From: Rhodovulum sp. PH10
GTDB taxonomy: Bacteria > Pseudomonadota > Alphaproteobacteria > Rhizobiales > Xanthobacteraceae
Direction of reading: 5' to 3'
NCBI RefSeq assembly: GCF_000293785.1
Contig: NZ_AKZI01000004.1
Span: 1-55,922, forward strand
Length of the DNA: 55,922 bases
Shown: in pieces, positions 25,394 to 35,100 of the stretch
How the letters are laid out: every line of letters starts with the position of its first letter
Position numbering within the stretch: the first letter of the stretch is position 1
Position numbers and translations under genes: made by a program
Notes under the pieces: model-generated
What the model was told of the DNA's origin: nothing
The model's database searches: none
What the model saw: the letters and a program-made list of their open reading frames with translations, nothing else

Positions 25394-27391
25394 ATGACCG
25401 AGGTCAGCTACGGCGCCTGGGACGGCGTCGTCTTCGACTATCGCGACGATACCTCGAGGAGCGCGCACAACGCCTTCCCGGTGCTGAAGAACTTCGACGA
25501 GTTCGACGACGGCAACCGGATCCGCGCGTTCTTCGGCGACCGCGGCTTCTTCATCTTCGACCCGACCGTCAGCCTGATCGACGCGCTGTGGCGGCAGATG
25601 GTGGAGGCGGCCGACCAGTCGTGCGGCAAGTGCACGCCGTGCCGGATGGGCACCGTGCTGGTGCGCGACGCGCTCGACGCGCTGCGCCGCGGCGAGACGC
25701 CCCCGCTCGGGCTCGACGGCATCGAGACGATCGCCGACCAGATGACCGCCACCTCGATGTGCGGCCTCGGCCAGACCTGCGCCAAGTCGCTGCTCACCGC
25801 GCTGCGCGATTTTCGCGACGTGATCGAGGCGGAGATCGAGCGCGGGCCCCAGCCCGAGCAGCACGGCCTCGCCTACATGACGGCGCCCTGCATCGAGGCC
25901 TGCCCCTCGCGCATCAACGTGCCGCGCTACATCGACTACATCCGCGACGGCAAGCCCGAGCACTCGCTCGGCGTCATCCTGCAGAAATACCCGATGGCCG
26001 CCACCTGCGGGCGCGTCTGCGTGCGGTTCTGCGAGATGGCGTGCCGGCGCAAGATGGTCGACGAGGCGGTCGGCATCAAGACGCTGAAGCGCTACGTCGC
26101 CGAGCAGCAGACCGGCGACAACGCCCTGCGGTTCGGCCGCGAGCTGATCGCCCAGCCGCTCGGCGCCGACATGCGCGTCGCGGTGGTGGGCGCCGGCCCC
26201 GCCGGCATCTCGTGCGCCTACCACCTGCTGCTGCACGGCTATCACGTCGACATCCTGGAGGCGATGCAGGAGCCCGGCGGCATGGCGGCGATGGGCATTC
26301 CGAGCTACCGCCTGCCCAAGAAGGTGCTGCACGCCGAGACCGACATCATCACCGAGCTCGGCGGCCGCTTCGTCTTCAACAAGGCGCTCGGCCGCGACTA
26401 CGGCATCGACGACCTGTTTTCCCGCGGATACCGTGCCGTGTTCCTCGCGATCGGCTGCCAGCAGGGCACCCGGCTCGGCGTCGAGGGCGAGGACCCGCTG
26501 ACCGCCGGCTACAAGTCCGGCATCGCCTTCCTGCTCGACGTGCACGACCACGTCGCCGGCACCCGCAAGGTGACGCTCTACGGCGACGTCGTGGTGGTCG
26601 GCGGCGGCAATGTCGCGATGGACTGCGCCCGCTCGGCGCTGCGGATGGGCGCCGCCAAGGTGCACCTCGTCTATCGCCGTACCCGCGAGGACATGCCGGC
26701 CGACCGCGAGGAGGTCGAGGCCGCCGAGAAGGAAGGCGTGATCTTCCACTTCCTCACCAACCCGGTGAAGATCGTCACCGACGACGACCGCATCACCGGC
26801 GTCGCGATCGGCGCGATGCGCCAAACCATCGCCGACGGCCGCGGCCGGCGCGGCGTCGAGCCGGTGCCGGACACCGAGCGCGTGCTCGCCTGCACCACGC
26901 TGATCGCCGCGATCGGCCAGCAGGTGCGCGCCGAGACGCTCAGGGCCGACGACCGGGTCGCGCTCGACCAGTGGAACTGCGTCAAGGTCGACCCGACCGA
27001 CCTCGCTACCTCGCGCCCCGGCGTCTTTGCCGGCGGCGACTGCGCCTCCGGCCCCTCGACGCTCATTCACGCGATGGCCAACGGGCTGAAGGCGGCGCGC
27101 TCGATCGACGATTGGATCCGCAAGGGCCATGTCTGCTTCCAGCCGCGCTCGCGCATGCGCGACCTGCTCAACGACAACCAGATGCTCGCCGACGACGCCG
27201 TCGAGGTGCCCGTGAAGCCGCAATACCGCGTCCACCACCCCGAGCTCGATCCGGAAGTGCGCAAGCTGATGTTCGAGGAGGTGGAGCAGACCATCACGCC
27301 CGAGCAGGCCTACCGCGAGGCCAAGCGCTGCATGCGCTGCTACCGCACCTATTCGGTGATCACCGAGAACCCGATCGCGAACGGAGCCTGA
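25394..27391 (+). CDS. NuoF-type Fe-S domain fused to GltD-like FAD/NAD(P) oxidoreductase (hydrogenase partner)
   Basis: 665 residues. Residues 1-150 resemble the C-terminal [4Fe-4S] part of NuoF/HndC: SCGKCTPCRMGT (C77, C80, C83) and SMCGLGQTC (C123). The rest is a GltD-type module (glutamate synthase small subunit): Fe-S cysteines in PCIEACPSRINVPRY and CGRVCVRFCEMACRRK, FAD motif VAVVGAGPAGISCAY (about 262), NAD(P) motif VVVVGGGNVAMDCARSAL, and PGVFAGGDCASGPSTLIHAMANG. The NuoF FMN/NADH domain itself is missing, so pyridine nucleotide must bind at the GltD part. It is 2 nt from the hydrogenase gene and should pass electrons between NAD(P)H and that enzyme. Direction of flow is unknown. Confidence 0.85.
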   Translation: MTEVSYGAWDGVVFDYRDDTSRSAHNAFPVLKNFDEFDDGNRIRAFFGDRGFFIFDPTVSLIDALWRQMVEAADQSCGKCTPCRMGTVLVRDALDALRRGETPPLGLDGIETIADQMTATSMCGLGQTCAKSLLTALRDFRDVIEAEIERGPQPEQHGLAYMTAPCIEACPSRINVPRYIDYIRDGKPEHSLGVILQKYPMAATCGRVCVRFCEMACRRKMVDEAVGIKTLKRYVAEQQTGDNALRFGRELIAQPLGADMRVAVVGAGPAGISCAYHLLLHGYHVDILEAMQEPGGMAAMGIPSYRLPKKVLHAETDIITELGGRFVFNKALGRDYGIDDLFSRGYRAVFLAIGCQQGTRLGVEGEDPLTAGYKSGIAFLLDVHDHVAGTRKVTLYGDVVVVGGGNVAMDCARSALRMGAAKVHLVYRRTREDMPADREEVEAAEKEGVIFHFLTNPVKIVTDDDRITGVAIGAMRQTIADGRGRRGVEPVPDTERVLACTTLIAAIGQQVRAETLRADDRVALDQWNCVKVDPTDLATSRPGVFAGGDCASGPSTLIHAMANGLKAARSIDDWIRKGHVCFQPRSRMRDLLNDNQMLADDAVEVPVKPQYRVHHPELDPEVRKLMFEEVEQTITPEQAYREAKRCMRCYRTYSVITENPIANGA

Positions 27392-27393
27392 CG

Positions 27394-29265
27394 ATGACCT
27401 CCTCCGACGTTTCGGCCGCCCCGGCCGGCGCCACCGCGACCGACACCACCGCGCGCGAGCTCTCGGCCACCATCAACGGCCAGCCGGTGACCGGCCGGGC
27501 GGGCGAGAGCATTCTCGAATGCGCCCGCCGCCACGGCGTCTACATCCCCACCCTGTGCGAGCTCGCCGACATCGACCACACGCCCGGCACCTGCCGCGTC
27601 TGCCTGGTCGAGATCAGGACCAAGGGCTCGAGCAAGACCCATCTCGTCACCTCCTGCACCACGCCGATGGAGGACGGGATCGAGATCAGGACCCGCACCG
27701 CGGCGCTGCGGGCGATGCAGCGGCTGCAGGTCGAGCTTCTGCTCGCCGACCACGACCAGGATTGCGCCACCTGCATCCGCCACGGAAAATGCGACCTGCA
27801 GGACGTCGCCCAGTTCGTCGGGCTGACGCAGAACCGCTTCTTCGATCCCGCCCGCGTCGCCGCCCGCCCGGTCGACGATTCCTCGCCGGCGCTGATCCGC
27901 AACATGCAGCGTTGCATCCGCTGCCAGCGCTGCATCGCCATCTGCCGCGACGGCCAGGGCGTCGACGCGCTGATCCAGACCGGCAGCGGGCTCGAGACCG
28001 CGGTCGGGCTGCGCTACGGGCTCACGCAGAAAAACTCCGCATGCGTCACCTGCGGCCAGTGCGTGCTGGTCTGCCCGACCGGCGCGCTCGGCGAGCGCGA
28101 CGAGACCGACCGCGCGCTGGAGATGATGTACGACCCCGAGCTGATCACGGTGGTGCAGTTCGCCCCCGCCGTCCGGGTCGGGTTCGGCGAGGAGTTCGGG
28201 CTGCCGCCCGGCACCAATGTCGAGGGCCAGATCATCACCGCGCTGCGCATGCTCGGCGCCGACATCGTGCTCGACACCAATTGGGGCGCCGACCTCGTGA
28301 TCATGGAGGAAGGCACCGAGCTCTTGCACCGGCTGAAGAAGAAGCAGCGGCCGACCTTCTCCTCGTGCTGCCCGGCCTGGATCAATTTCGTCGAGCGGCA
28401 CTATCCCGACATCATCCCGATGCTGTCGTCGACCAAGTCGCCGCAGCAGTGCGTCGGCACGCTCGCCAAGACCTATCTGCCGGAGAAAATGGGGATCGAC
28501 CCGAAAAAGATCCGGGTGATCTCGGTGATGCCGTGCATCGCCAAGAAGGACGAGATCGCCCGCCGCCAGCTGTCGCACGACGGCGTGCCGGAGGTCGACG
28601 TGGTGCTCTCCACGCGCGAGTTCGCCCGCCTCTTGCAGCGCGAGCACATCGACCTGAAGTCGCTCGAGCCGTCCGGCTTCGACAACCCGTACATGAGCGA
28701 GTATTCCGGCGCCGGCGCGATCTTCGGCACCACCGGCGGCGTGATGGAGGCGGCGATCCGCACAATGTATTTCGTCGTCAACGGGAAGGAGCTGGAGCAC
28801 GTCGAGATCGAGGAGCTGCGCGGCTTCGAGGGCGTGCGCACGGCGACCGTCGCGCTCGGCGGCGAGATCGGCGACGTGAAGATCGCCATGTGCCACGGGC
28901 TGAAGCCGACCCGGCAGATCGTCGAGCTGGTGCGCTCCGGAAAGTCCGACCTCGACTTCATCGAGATCATGGCGTGTCCCGGCGGCTGCGTCGACGGCGG
29001 CGGCACGCTGCGCTCGAAGAAGGCGTATCTGCCACACGCACTCAAGCGCCGCGAAACCCTGTTCGGCATCGACCGCAAGAAGGCGGTGCGCCAGTCGCAC
29101 AGGAACGAGCAGGTGCAGGCGCTCTATCGCGACTATCTCGGCGAGCCGGACTCCGAGAAGGCGCACCACCTGCTGCACACCTGGTACACCGACCGCAAGA
29201 TCGAGATGACCCAGACGGTCCGCGAGGTGTGGGCCGACATCAAGATGGGCGGCAAGGTGTATTGA
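27394..29265 (+). CDS. hydA: [FeFe] hydrogenase, group A (A2-like, glutamate-synthase-linked)
   Basis: 623 residues, all parts present. An N-terminal [2Fe-2S] domain (C55, C67, C70, C88) is followed by a His/Cys [4Fe-4S] segment (H120, C124, C127, C133) and a two-cluster ferredoxin domain (C174-C184 and C217-C227). The H-domain has L1 SSCCPAW (C325 proton relay, C326 ligand), L2 MPCIAKKDE (C381) and L3 MACPGGCVDGGG (C528, C532), and the C-terminal small-subunit-like tail is fused. All four H-cluster cysteines are conserved, so it is a catalytic type and not a NarF-like relative. Start ATG 27394 lies 2 nt after the partner gene with GGAG inside its last codons, giving coupled translation. HydE, HydF and HydG maturases are not in the window. 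Confidence 0.93.
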   Translation: MTSSDVSAAPAGATATDTTARELSATINGQPVTGRAGESILECARRHGVYIPTLCELADIDHTPGTCRVCLVEIRTKGSSKTHLVTSCTTPMEDGIEIRTRTAALRAMQRLQVELLLADHDQDCATCIRHGKCDLQDVAQFVGLTQNRFFDPARVAARPVDDSSPALIRNMQRCIRCQRCIAICRDGQGVDALIQTGSGLETAVGLRYGLTQKNSACVTCGQCVLVCPTGALGERDETDRALEMMYDPELITVVQFAPAVRVGFGEEFGLPPGTNVEGQIITALRMLGADIVLDTNWGADLVIMEEGTELLHRLKKKQRPTFSSCCPAWINFVERHYPDIIPMLSSTKSPQQCVGTLAKTYLPEKMGIDPKKIRVISVMPCIAKKDEIARRQLSHDGVPEVDVVLSTREFARLLQREHIDLKSLEPSGFDNPYMSEYSGAGAIFGTTGGVMEAAIRTMYFVVNGKELEHVEIEELRGFEGVRTATVALGGEIGDVKIAMCHGLKPTRQIVELVRSGKSDLDFIEIMACPGGCVDGGGTLRSKKAYLPHALKRRETLFGIDRKKAVRQSHRNEQVQALYRDYLGEPDSEKAHHLLHTWYTDRKIEMTQTVREVWADIKMGGKVY

Positions 29266-29358
29266 GGTGGCCTGCCACGACGCGTCCGCGCAGCATTGCC
29301 GCGCGGGGCGCGTGTGGTAGCGTTGGGGTCGATCCTCGCACAGGAGGGAGGTCGGCCC

Positions 29359-29631
29359 ATGAAAGCGCTCACCGTCACCGATCTTCCGGACGCCGTGGTC
29401 GCCGTCATCGAGCGGCGGGCGGCCGATCGCGGCCTCACGGTCGAGGAGGAGGTGCGCCGGCTGCTGGAGACCGCCTATTCGGCCGACGCCGCCGCGCTGC
29501 ACGACGCGCAACTCGCCCGGCTGCGGGCGACGCTCCAGGCATCGATCGAGCACGGCGGCACCGTCTCCGACGCGCAGCTCGACGCTGCGCTCGCGGCCAA
29601 GGCGGACGAGCTGGCAAAGCAAGGGTATTGA
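29359..29631 (+). CDS. FitA/ParD-like ribbon-helix-helix antitoxin
   Basis: 90 residues. The N-terminal KALTVTDLPDAVVAVIERRAADRGLTVEEEVRRLLE is a ribbon-helix-helix DNA-binding unit of the FitA/plasmid-stability type; the C-terminal part is helical and should wrap the toxin. A very strong site, AGGAGGGAGG, precedes ATG 29359. It is 1 nt from the toxin gene and would both neutralise the toxin and repress the pair. Confidence 0.8.
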   Translation: MKALTVTDLPDAVVAVIERRAADRGLTVEEEVRRLLETAYSADAAALHDAQLARLRATLQASIEHGGTVSDAQLDAALAAKADELAKQGY

Positions 29632-29632
29632 C

Positions 29633-29944
29633 GTGCGCCGCGCGCGGTTCCTCGCCTCGGTCGAGCGGGACCTCGTCAATCTCCTCGAGCATCTTGCACG
29701 CGAGACCGGCAGCCTCCCCACGGCGCTCCGCTTCGTCACCGAGCTGCGCGCGAAATGTCACCATCTCGCCGGCCTTCCCGGGACGCTCGGGCGGTCACGG
29801 CCCGAGCTCGGCTATGCCATCCGCAGCTTCCCGTTCAAGGGCTACGTGATCTTCTTTCGCTATGTCGACGACGCGTTCGAGGTGATCGACATTCTGGAGG
29901 GTCATCGCGACCCGACCACGTGGTTCGGCACGGAACGGCACTGA
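29633..29944 (+). CDS. ParE/RelE-superfamily toxin
   Basis: 103 residues, GTG start. FLASVERDLVNLLEHLARETGSLPTALRFVTELRAKCHHLAGLPGTLGRSRPEL, then RSFPFKGYVIFFRYVDDAFEVIDILEGHRD, is the typical ParE layout. ParE toxins poison DNA gyrase and RelE toxins cleave mRNA on the ribosome; sequence alone points to ParE more than RelE. Directly follows the antitoxin. Confidence 0.85.
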   Translation: MRRARFLASVERDLVNLLEHLARETGSLPTALRFVTELRAKCHHLAGLPGTLGRSRPELGYAIRSFPFKGYVIFFRYVDDAFEVIDILEGHRDPTTWFGTERH

Positions 29945-30002
29945 TCGTCGGGTGCCGGCGGCCCGGTCACGGCAGGGCCGTGCGGACGAAACCGAGAAGA
30001 GG

Positions 30003-30861
<859 letters not shown>

Positions 30862-31338
30862 TCAGGACGCGGCGGCGCGCCGGAGAGTGGCGATCGCCGC
30901 CCGCACCGCATGCCCCGCGAGGGCCAGCCGGTGCAGCGGCTCGGCGGGGTCATCCCCTTGCGCCACCGCGCTTTCCACCGCCTCGGCAGCGCTCACCAGG
31001 GCCCACGCGCCGATCCCGCGGGCGGAGCCTTTGAGCGTGTGCGCGAGCGTCGCGACGGCGGCCGGCGGCGCGGTGTGCATGCGGTCGGTCAGAAGCACGA
31101 TCTGCCGGTCGAACAGCTCCAAGACCTCGCGCTGGAGCGCGGCGTCGCCGAGCGTCATCCGGAACAAGTGTGCGTGATCGATGATCGCGGCCCGCGAAAC
31201 GCTCTCGTCGGGTGCCGCTCCCCCTGCTCCCGCCCCTGCCCCTGCCCCTGCCCCTGCCCCTACCCCGGCCGCCGAGACCGAGGGCCGTGGCGCGGGCGGA
31301 GCCGCCGGGCGGCGGCCCTCCCGATATCGTTCCTGCAT
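30862..31338 (-). CDS. Second orphan Hpt domain protein
   Basis: 158 residues. H100 in LAHTLKGSARGIGAW is the phospho-accepting histidine; residues about 50-155 form the Hpt bundle. The first 45 residues are low-complexity, including an Ala-Gly run encoded by five perfect GCCCCT hexamers (31232-31261 on the plus strand). No kinase or receiver gene adjoins it. AGGGG precedes the ATG. Confidence 0.83.
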   Translation of the reverse strand: MQERYREGRRPAAPPAPRPSVSAAGVGAGAGAGAGAGAGGAAPDESVSRAAIIDHAHLFRMTLGDAALQREVLELFDRQIVLLTDRMHTAPPAAVATLAHTLKGSARGIGAWALVSAAEAVESAVAQGDDPAEPLHRLALAGHAVRAAIATLRRAAAS

Positions 31339-31578
31339 CTAACGCCCCTGCACGCTTTTCTTTGCCGGCGAGGATGCCACGGAGACTCTGTTCTTACGGT
31401 AAATGCCGGGGGATTTTTCTTCGTGGTAAAGGGATTCTCTGCCCGCGACGCGACCTCGCGCCGCCGGCTCGCCGGGCCGTCCCGCCTGTGGAAAAAAGGC
31501 GCCGCGGACCAAAAAGCAGGGGACGACTCGAACCGGCCGGCGCGGCCGGTCACGGCCCGTCGAGCCCCTGCCCCACCC

Positions 31579-31884
31579 TCACGCGCCGGGCGGAATCCGC
31601 CCGAGAATCCGGTACCCTGCGGGGGTGAGGCGGCACACCAGCCAGTCCGGCTTGAGCGGGTTGTCGAACCACGGCGTGGCCCAGCCGTGCGCCACGCAGG
31701 ACTCCACCGTCTTGCGCGGCACCGAGCGGCCCTCGCCGTCGAACAGCGGCAGCTTGCCGCCGGGCTCTGTCAGGCCGCGCTCGAGGTAGCGGCGCTGCGG
31801 CTCGGACGGCCGCACCGGCGCCACATTGTCGCCCTCGGGATGGTGAGGTACCAGGGGAACGTCCTTGGCGAGCGGCTTCGGCAT
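31579..31884 (-). CDS. Conserved hypothetical protein (about 100 residues)
   Basis: 101 residues, soluble, no signal. Characteristic segments are HHPEGDNVAPVRPSEPQRRYLERGL, PGGKLPLFDGEG, KTVESCVAHGWA and PDWLVCRLTPAGY. I recognise it as a small protein conserved in Bradyrhizobium-type bacteria without known function; the C-terminal part looks like a winged-helix fragment (LTPAGYRILG). ATG 31884 is preceded by GGAAGG. Divergent from the giant repeat gene. Confidence 0.7.
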   Translation of the reverse strand: MPKPLAKDVPLVPHHPEGDNVAPVRPSEPQRRYLERGLTEPGGKLPLFDGEGRSVPRKTVESCVAHGWATPWFDNPLKPDWLVCRLTPAGYRILGRIPPGA

Positions 31885-31910
31885 TGACACACCTTCCGCG
31901 TGACGCGCCG

Positions 31911-31935
31911 TTAACGATGATTAAAAAAGGGTTAC
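31911..31935. promoter_or_regulatory. Candidate CtrA-like sites upstream of the giant gene
   Basis: TTAACGATGATTAA (TTAA-N6-TTAA) overlaps TTAA-N7-TTACC, the latter one base from the CtrA consensus TTAA-N7-TTAAC. They sit between the divergent conserved hypothetical and the 2647-residue gene, about 180 bp before its start. The match is imperfect. Confidence 0.3.
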
Positions 31936-32112
31936 CAACTCGGTTTCCCGGATGCTGCGCGCTGGGTAGGATAGCGTGACCACAGGGGGGAATCCCAGCG
32001 GCATATCGTTCCCACCTGGGGCCGGGTCGTGTCTGCGCGCGGTGGCGCGGCGGTCCGGGTCGTCCACAGGGCCTCAGTCCTGTTCAGCGTATTGTACGAG
32101 GCATCGATCGAC

Positions 32113-35100
32113 ATGGCGAACAATCCGAAGAAGGCTCAGGATCCGACCGAGGTCGCTCTGTCGGCGATCCAGGAGGCGTTGAACATGGGCGGCGAGCGCA
32201 AGGCCGCCCAGGACCCCGACGCCACCGGCCCGACCTCGGAGGAGCCGGCCGGTCCGCCGCCGGAGCCGCGCCGCGATCGCCTCGCCCTGCCCGACACCGC
32301 CGACGCCGATTTCGCCCCCCCGCCCCGCGCGGAGTACGACCGCCGGGCGGAGTACGACGACGCCGCCGACTTCGACCCGCGCCCCTTTCCCGAGCCGCCG
32401 CGCCGGGTCGCCGATGCCCTGACGCCCGCCGCCAACGACGACCGCGAGACGATCGGCCAGGTGCTGCAGACGCTGCAGCGGCGCCCCGCCCGCACGCCCT
32501 ACATGGTGGCCGGCCTGTTCGCCGCCGCCTGGGCGATCGCCGCGATCGGCATCGTGCTCGGCTACTGGAGCGAGATCGGCGCCATGATCGCCGGCTCCGC
32601 CGCGGTGCCGCTCGCCTTCGGCATCGCCACCGCGCTCGGCGCGCCGATCGTGTTCTTCTTCGTGCTCGCCCACATGGTCGCCCGCTCGCAGGAGCTGCGC
32701 ATCGTCGCCCAGGCGATGACGCGCGCCGCGATGCGCTTCGCCGAGCCGGAGACCGTCGCCTACGACTCCGTGGTGAGCGTCGGCCAGGCGATCCGCCGCG
32801 AGGTCGCCGCGATGGGCGACGGCGTCGAGCGCGCGATCGCCCGCGCAGTCGAGTTGGAAGCGCTCGTCAACAACGAGGTCGCCGCCCTCGAGCGCGCCTA
32901 CAACGACAACGAGCTGCGCATCCGCACCCTGCTCGACGGCATCGCCCAGCAGCGCGAGACCCTGGTCGGCGAGGCCGAGCAGGTGCGCGACGCGCTCTCC
33001 AACGTCCATCTCGATCTGTCGAACGACATCTTCAACGTCTCGGAGATGGTCGGCGAGCGCTTCGACGAGGTCTCGCAGCGCATCACCAAGGCCTTGACCG
33101 ACAAGGGCGACACCATCACCGCGGCGCTCGGCACCGCCGGCGAACGGATGATCACGACGCTCGGCGAGCGCGGCGGCGACCTCCTGGAGCGGCTCGAGCG
33201 CACCAGCGAGGAGGCGACCCGCGCCATCGAGACGGTCAGCGACCGCCTGACCGACGGCATCAACCTGAAGACCGGCCACCTCAACGACGCCATCGTCGAG
33301 ATCGCCGACAACATGCAGGAGATGGTCGGCGGCCGGCTCGACCGGGTGGCCGACGACTTCGCCCAGAAGACCATCTCGCTGGTCGAGCTGATGGAGTCGC
33401 GCTCGCGCGAGATCACCGGCATGGTGATGGAGCAGTCCGACGCGATCGCCGGCACGCTGGTCGAGACCTCGACCCAGATCGCCGACACCATCGCCGAGCG
33501 GGTCGACGAGGTGAACGACACCCTCAAGGCGACCGGCGACTCGATCGTGCTCGACCTCAGCCTGCGCGGCAGCGACATCGTCTCCAAGCTCGAGGAGACC
33601 GGCGCGCGCGTCAGCGAAAGCCTCGACGAGCGCGGCGAGACCTTCACCCGCACCCTCACCGAGAGCGCCCAGGCGCTGGCCGACACCATCGGCGTGCGCG
33701 GCGACGAGGTGCGCGACCTGCTCGCCGAGCGGGTCGGCGCCTTCGAGGAGATCCTCTCGACCGGCACCGGCCGGCTGGCCGACCAGCTCGGCTCGCGCGG
33801 CGACGAGGTGCGCGACATGCTCGCCGAGCGGCTCGCCGCCTTCGAGGAGATGTTCAACACCGGCGGCCACGAGCTGGCCGAGCGGATCGGCCGCGACAGC
33901 GCGACGCTCGCCAGCCTGATCACCCGCCACCTCGCCGAGTTCGACCGCACCGTGAAGACCTATGGCGGCGAGATCGTCGAGCGGATCGGCGAGCGCACCC
34001 GCGACGTCGACGACAGCCTGAAGACCTATGTCGAGACCTTCGACGCGCGGGTGGCCACCCGCTCCACCGAGATCGCCGACGTCCTCGAGAGCCGCCTGGT
34101 CCGCTTCGAGGAGGCGCTCGACCAGCGCACCGTCTCGATCGGCGAGACCCTGACCGCGCGGGTCGCCGAGATCGGCAAGTCGATGGGCGACGGCAGCCGC
34201 GAGGTGGTCGCCGCGCTCGAGCGGCGGATCGACGAGATCACCGACACCATCGCCTCCGGCGGCGACCGGCTGGTCGAGGCGGTGGCGACCAAGATGACCG
34301 AGATCGACACCAATCTCGGCAGCCGCGCCGACGGCGTGACGGTCGCCCTCGACGACCGCATCGTCCGCCTCGAGGCGCTCCTGATCGGCCGCGCCGAGGC
34401 GCTGACCGGCGACATCGAGACGCGTAGCAAGGCCGCCGCCGACCTCCTGCTGGGCCGGGCGGAAACCCTCGCTGCCGACGTCGAGAGCCGCACCACCAGC
34501 GCCGCTGAGACGCTGCTCGGCCGCGCCGAGGCGCTCACCGCCGACATCGACGGCCGCACCCGCGCCGCCGCCGAAACCCTGCTCGACCGCACCGCCGCGG
34601 TCACCGCCGACGTCGAGACCCGCACCACCGCCGCCGCCGAGGCGATGCTCGGCCGCGCCGAGCAGGTCGCCGCCGACATCGAGAGCCGCAGCCGCAGCGC
34701 CGCCGACCTGTTCGCCGGCCGGCTCGGCGAGGCGACCACCGACGTCGAGACCCGCAGCCGCACCGCCGTCGAGGAGATGGTCGGCCGGATCGGCGGGATG
34801 GCGTCGGACATCGAGTTCCGCAGCCAGTCGGCGACCGACCGCCTGGTCGAGCGCGCCGGCACCATCGCCGGCGACATCGAGGGCCGCGTCCAGGCGGTCA
34901 CCGACCGCCTGCTCGGCCGCGCCGAGACCGTGAGCGCCGACCTCGAGAGCCGCAGCGCCGCCGCCACCGACCGCGTGGTCGGCCGGATCGGCGAGGTCTC
35001 CGCCGAGATCGAGACGCGCACCCGCGCCGCCGCCGAGCTTCTGCGCGACAGCGCCGAGGGCGTCACCACCGAGGTGGAGGTGCGCGCCCGCAGCGCCGCC

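Noticed and set aside
27394-29265. NuoG/NarF-like non-hydrogenase relative
   Set aside because: All four H-cluster cysteines, the proton-relay cysteine and L1-L3 motifs are intact.
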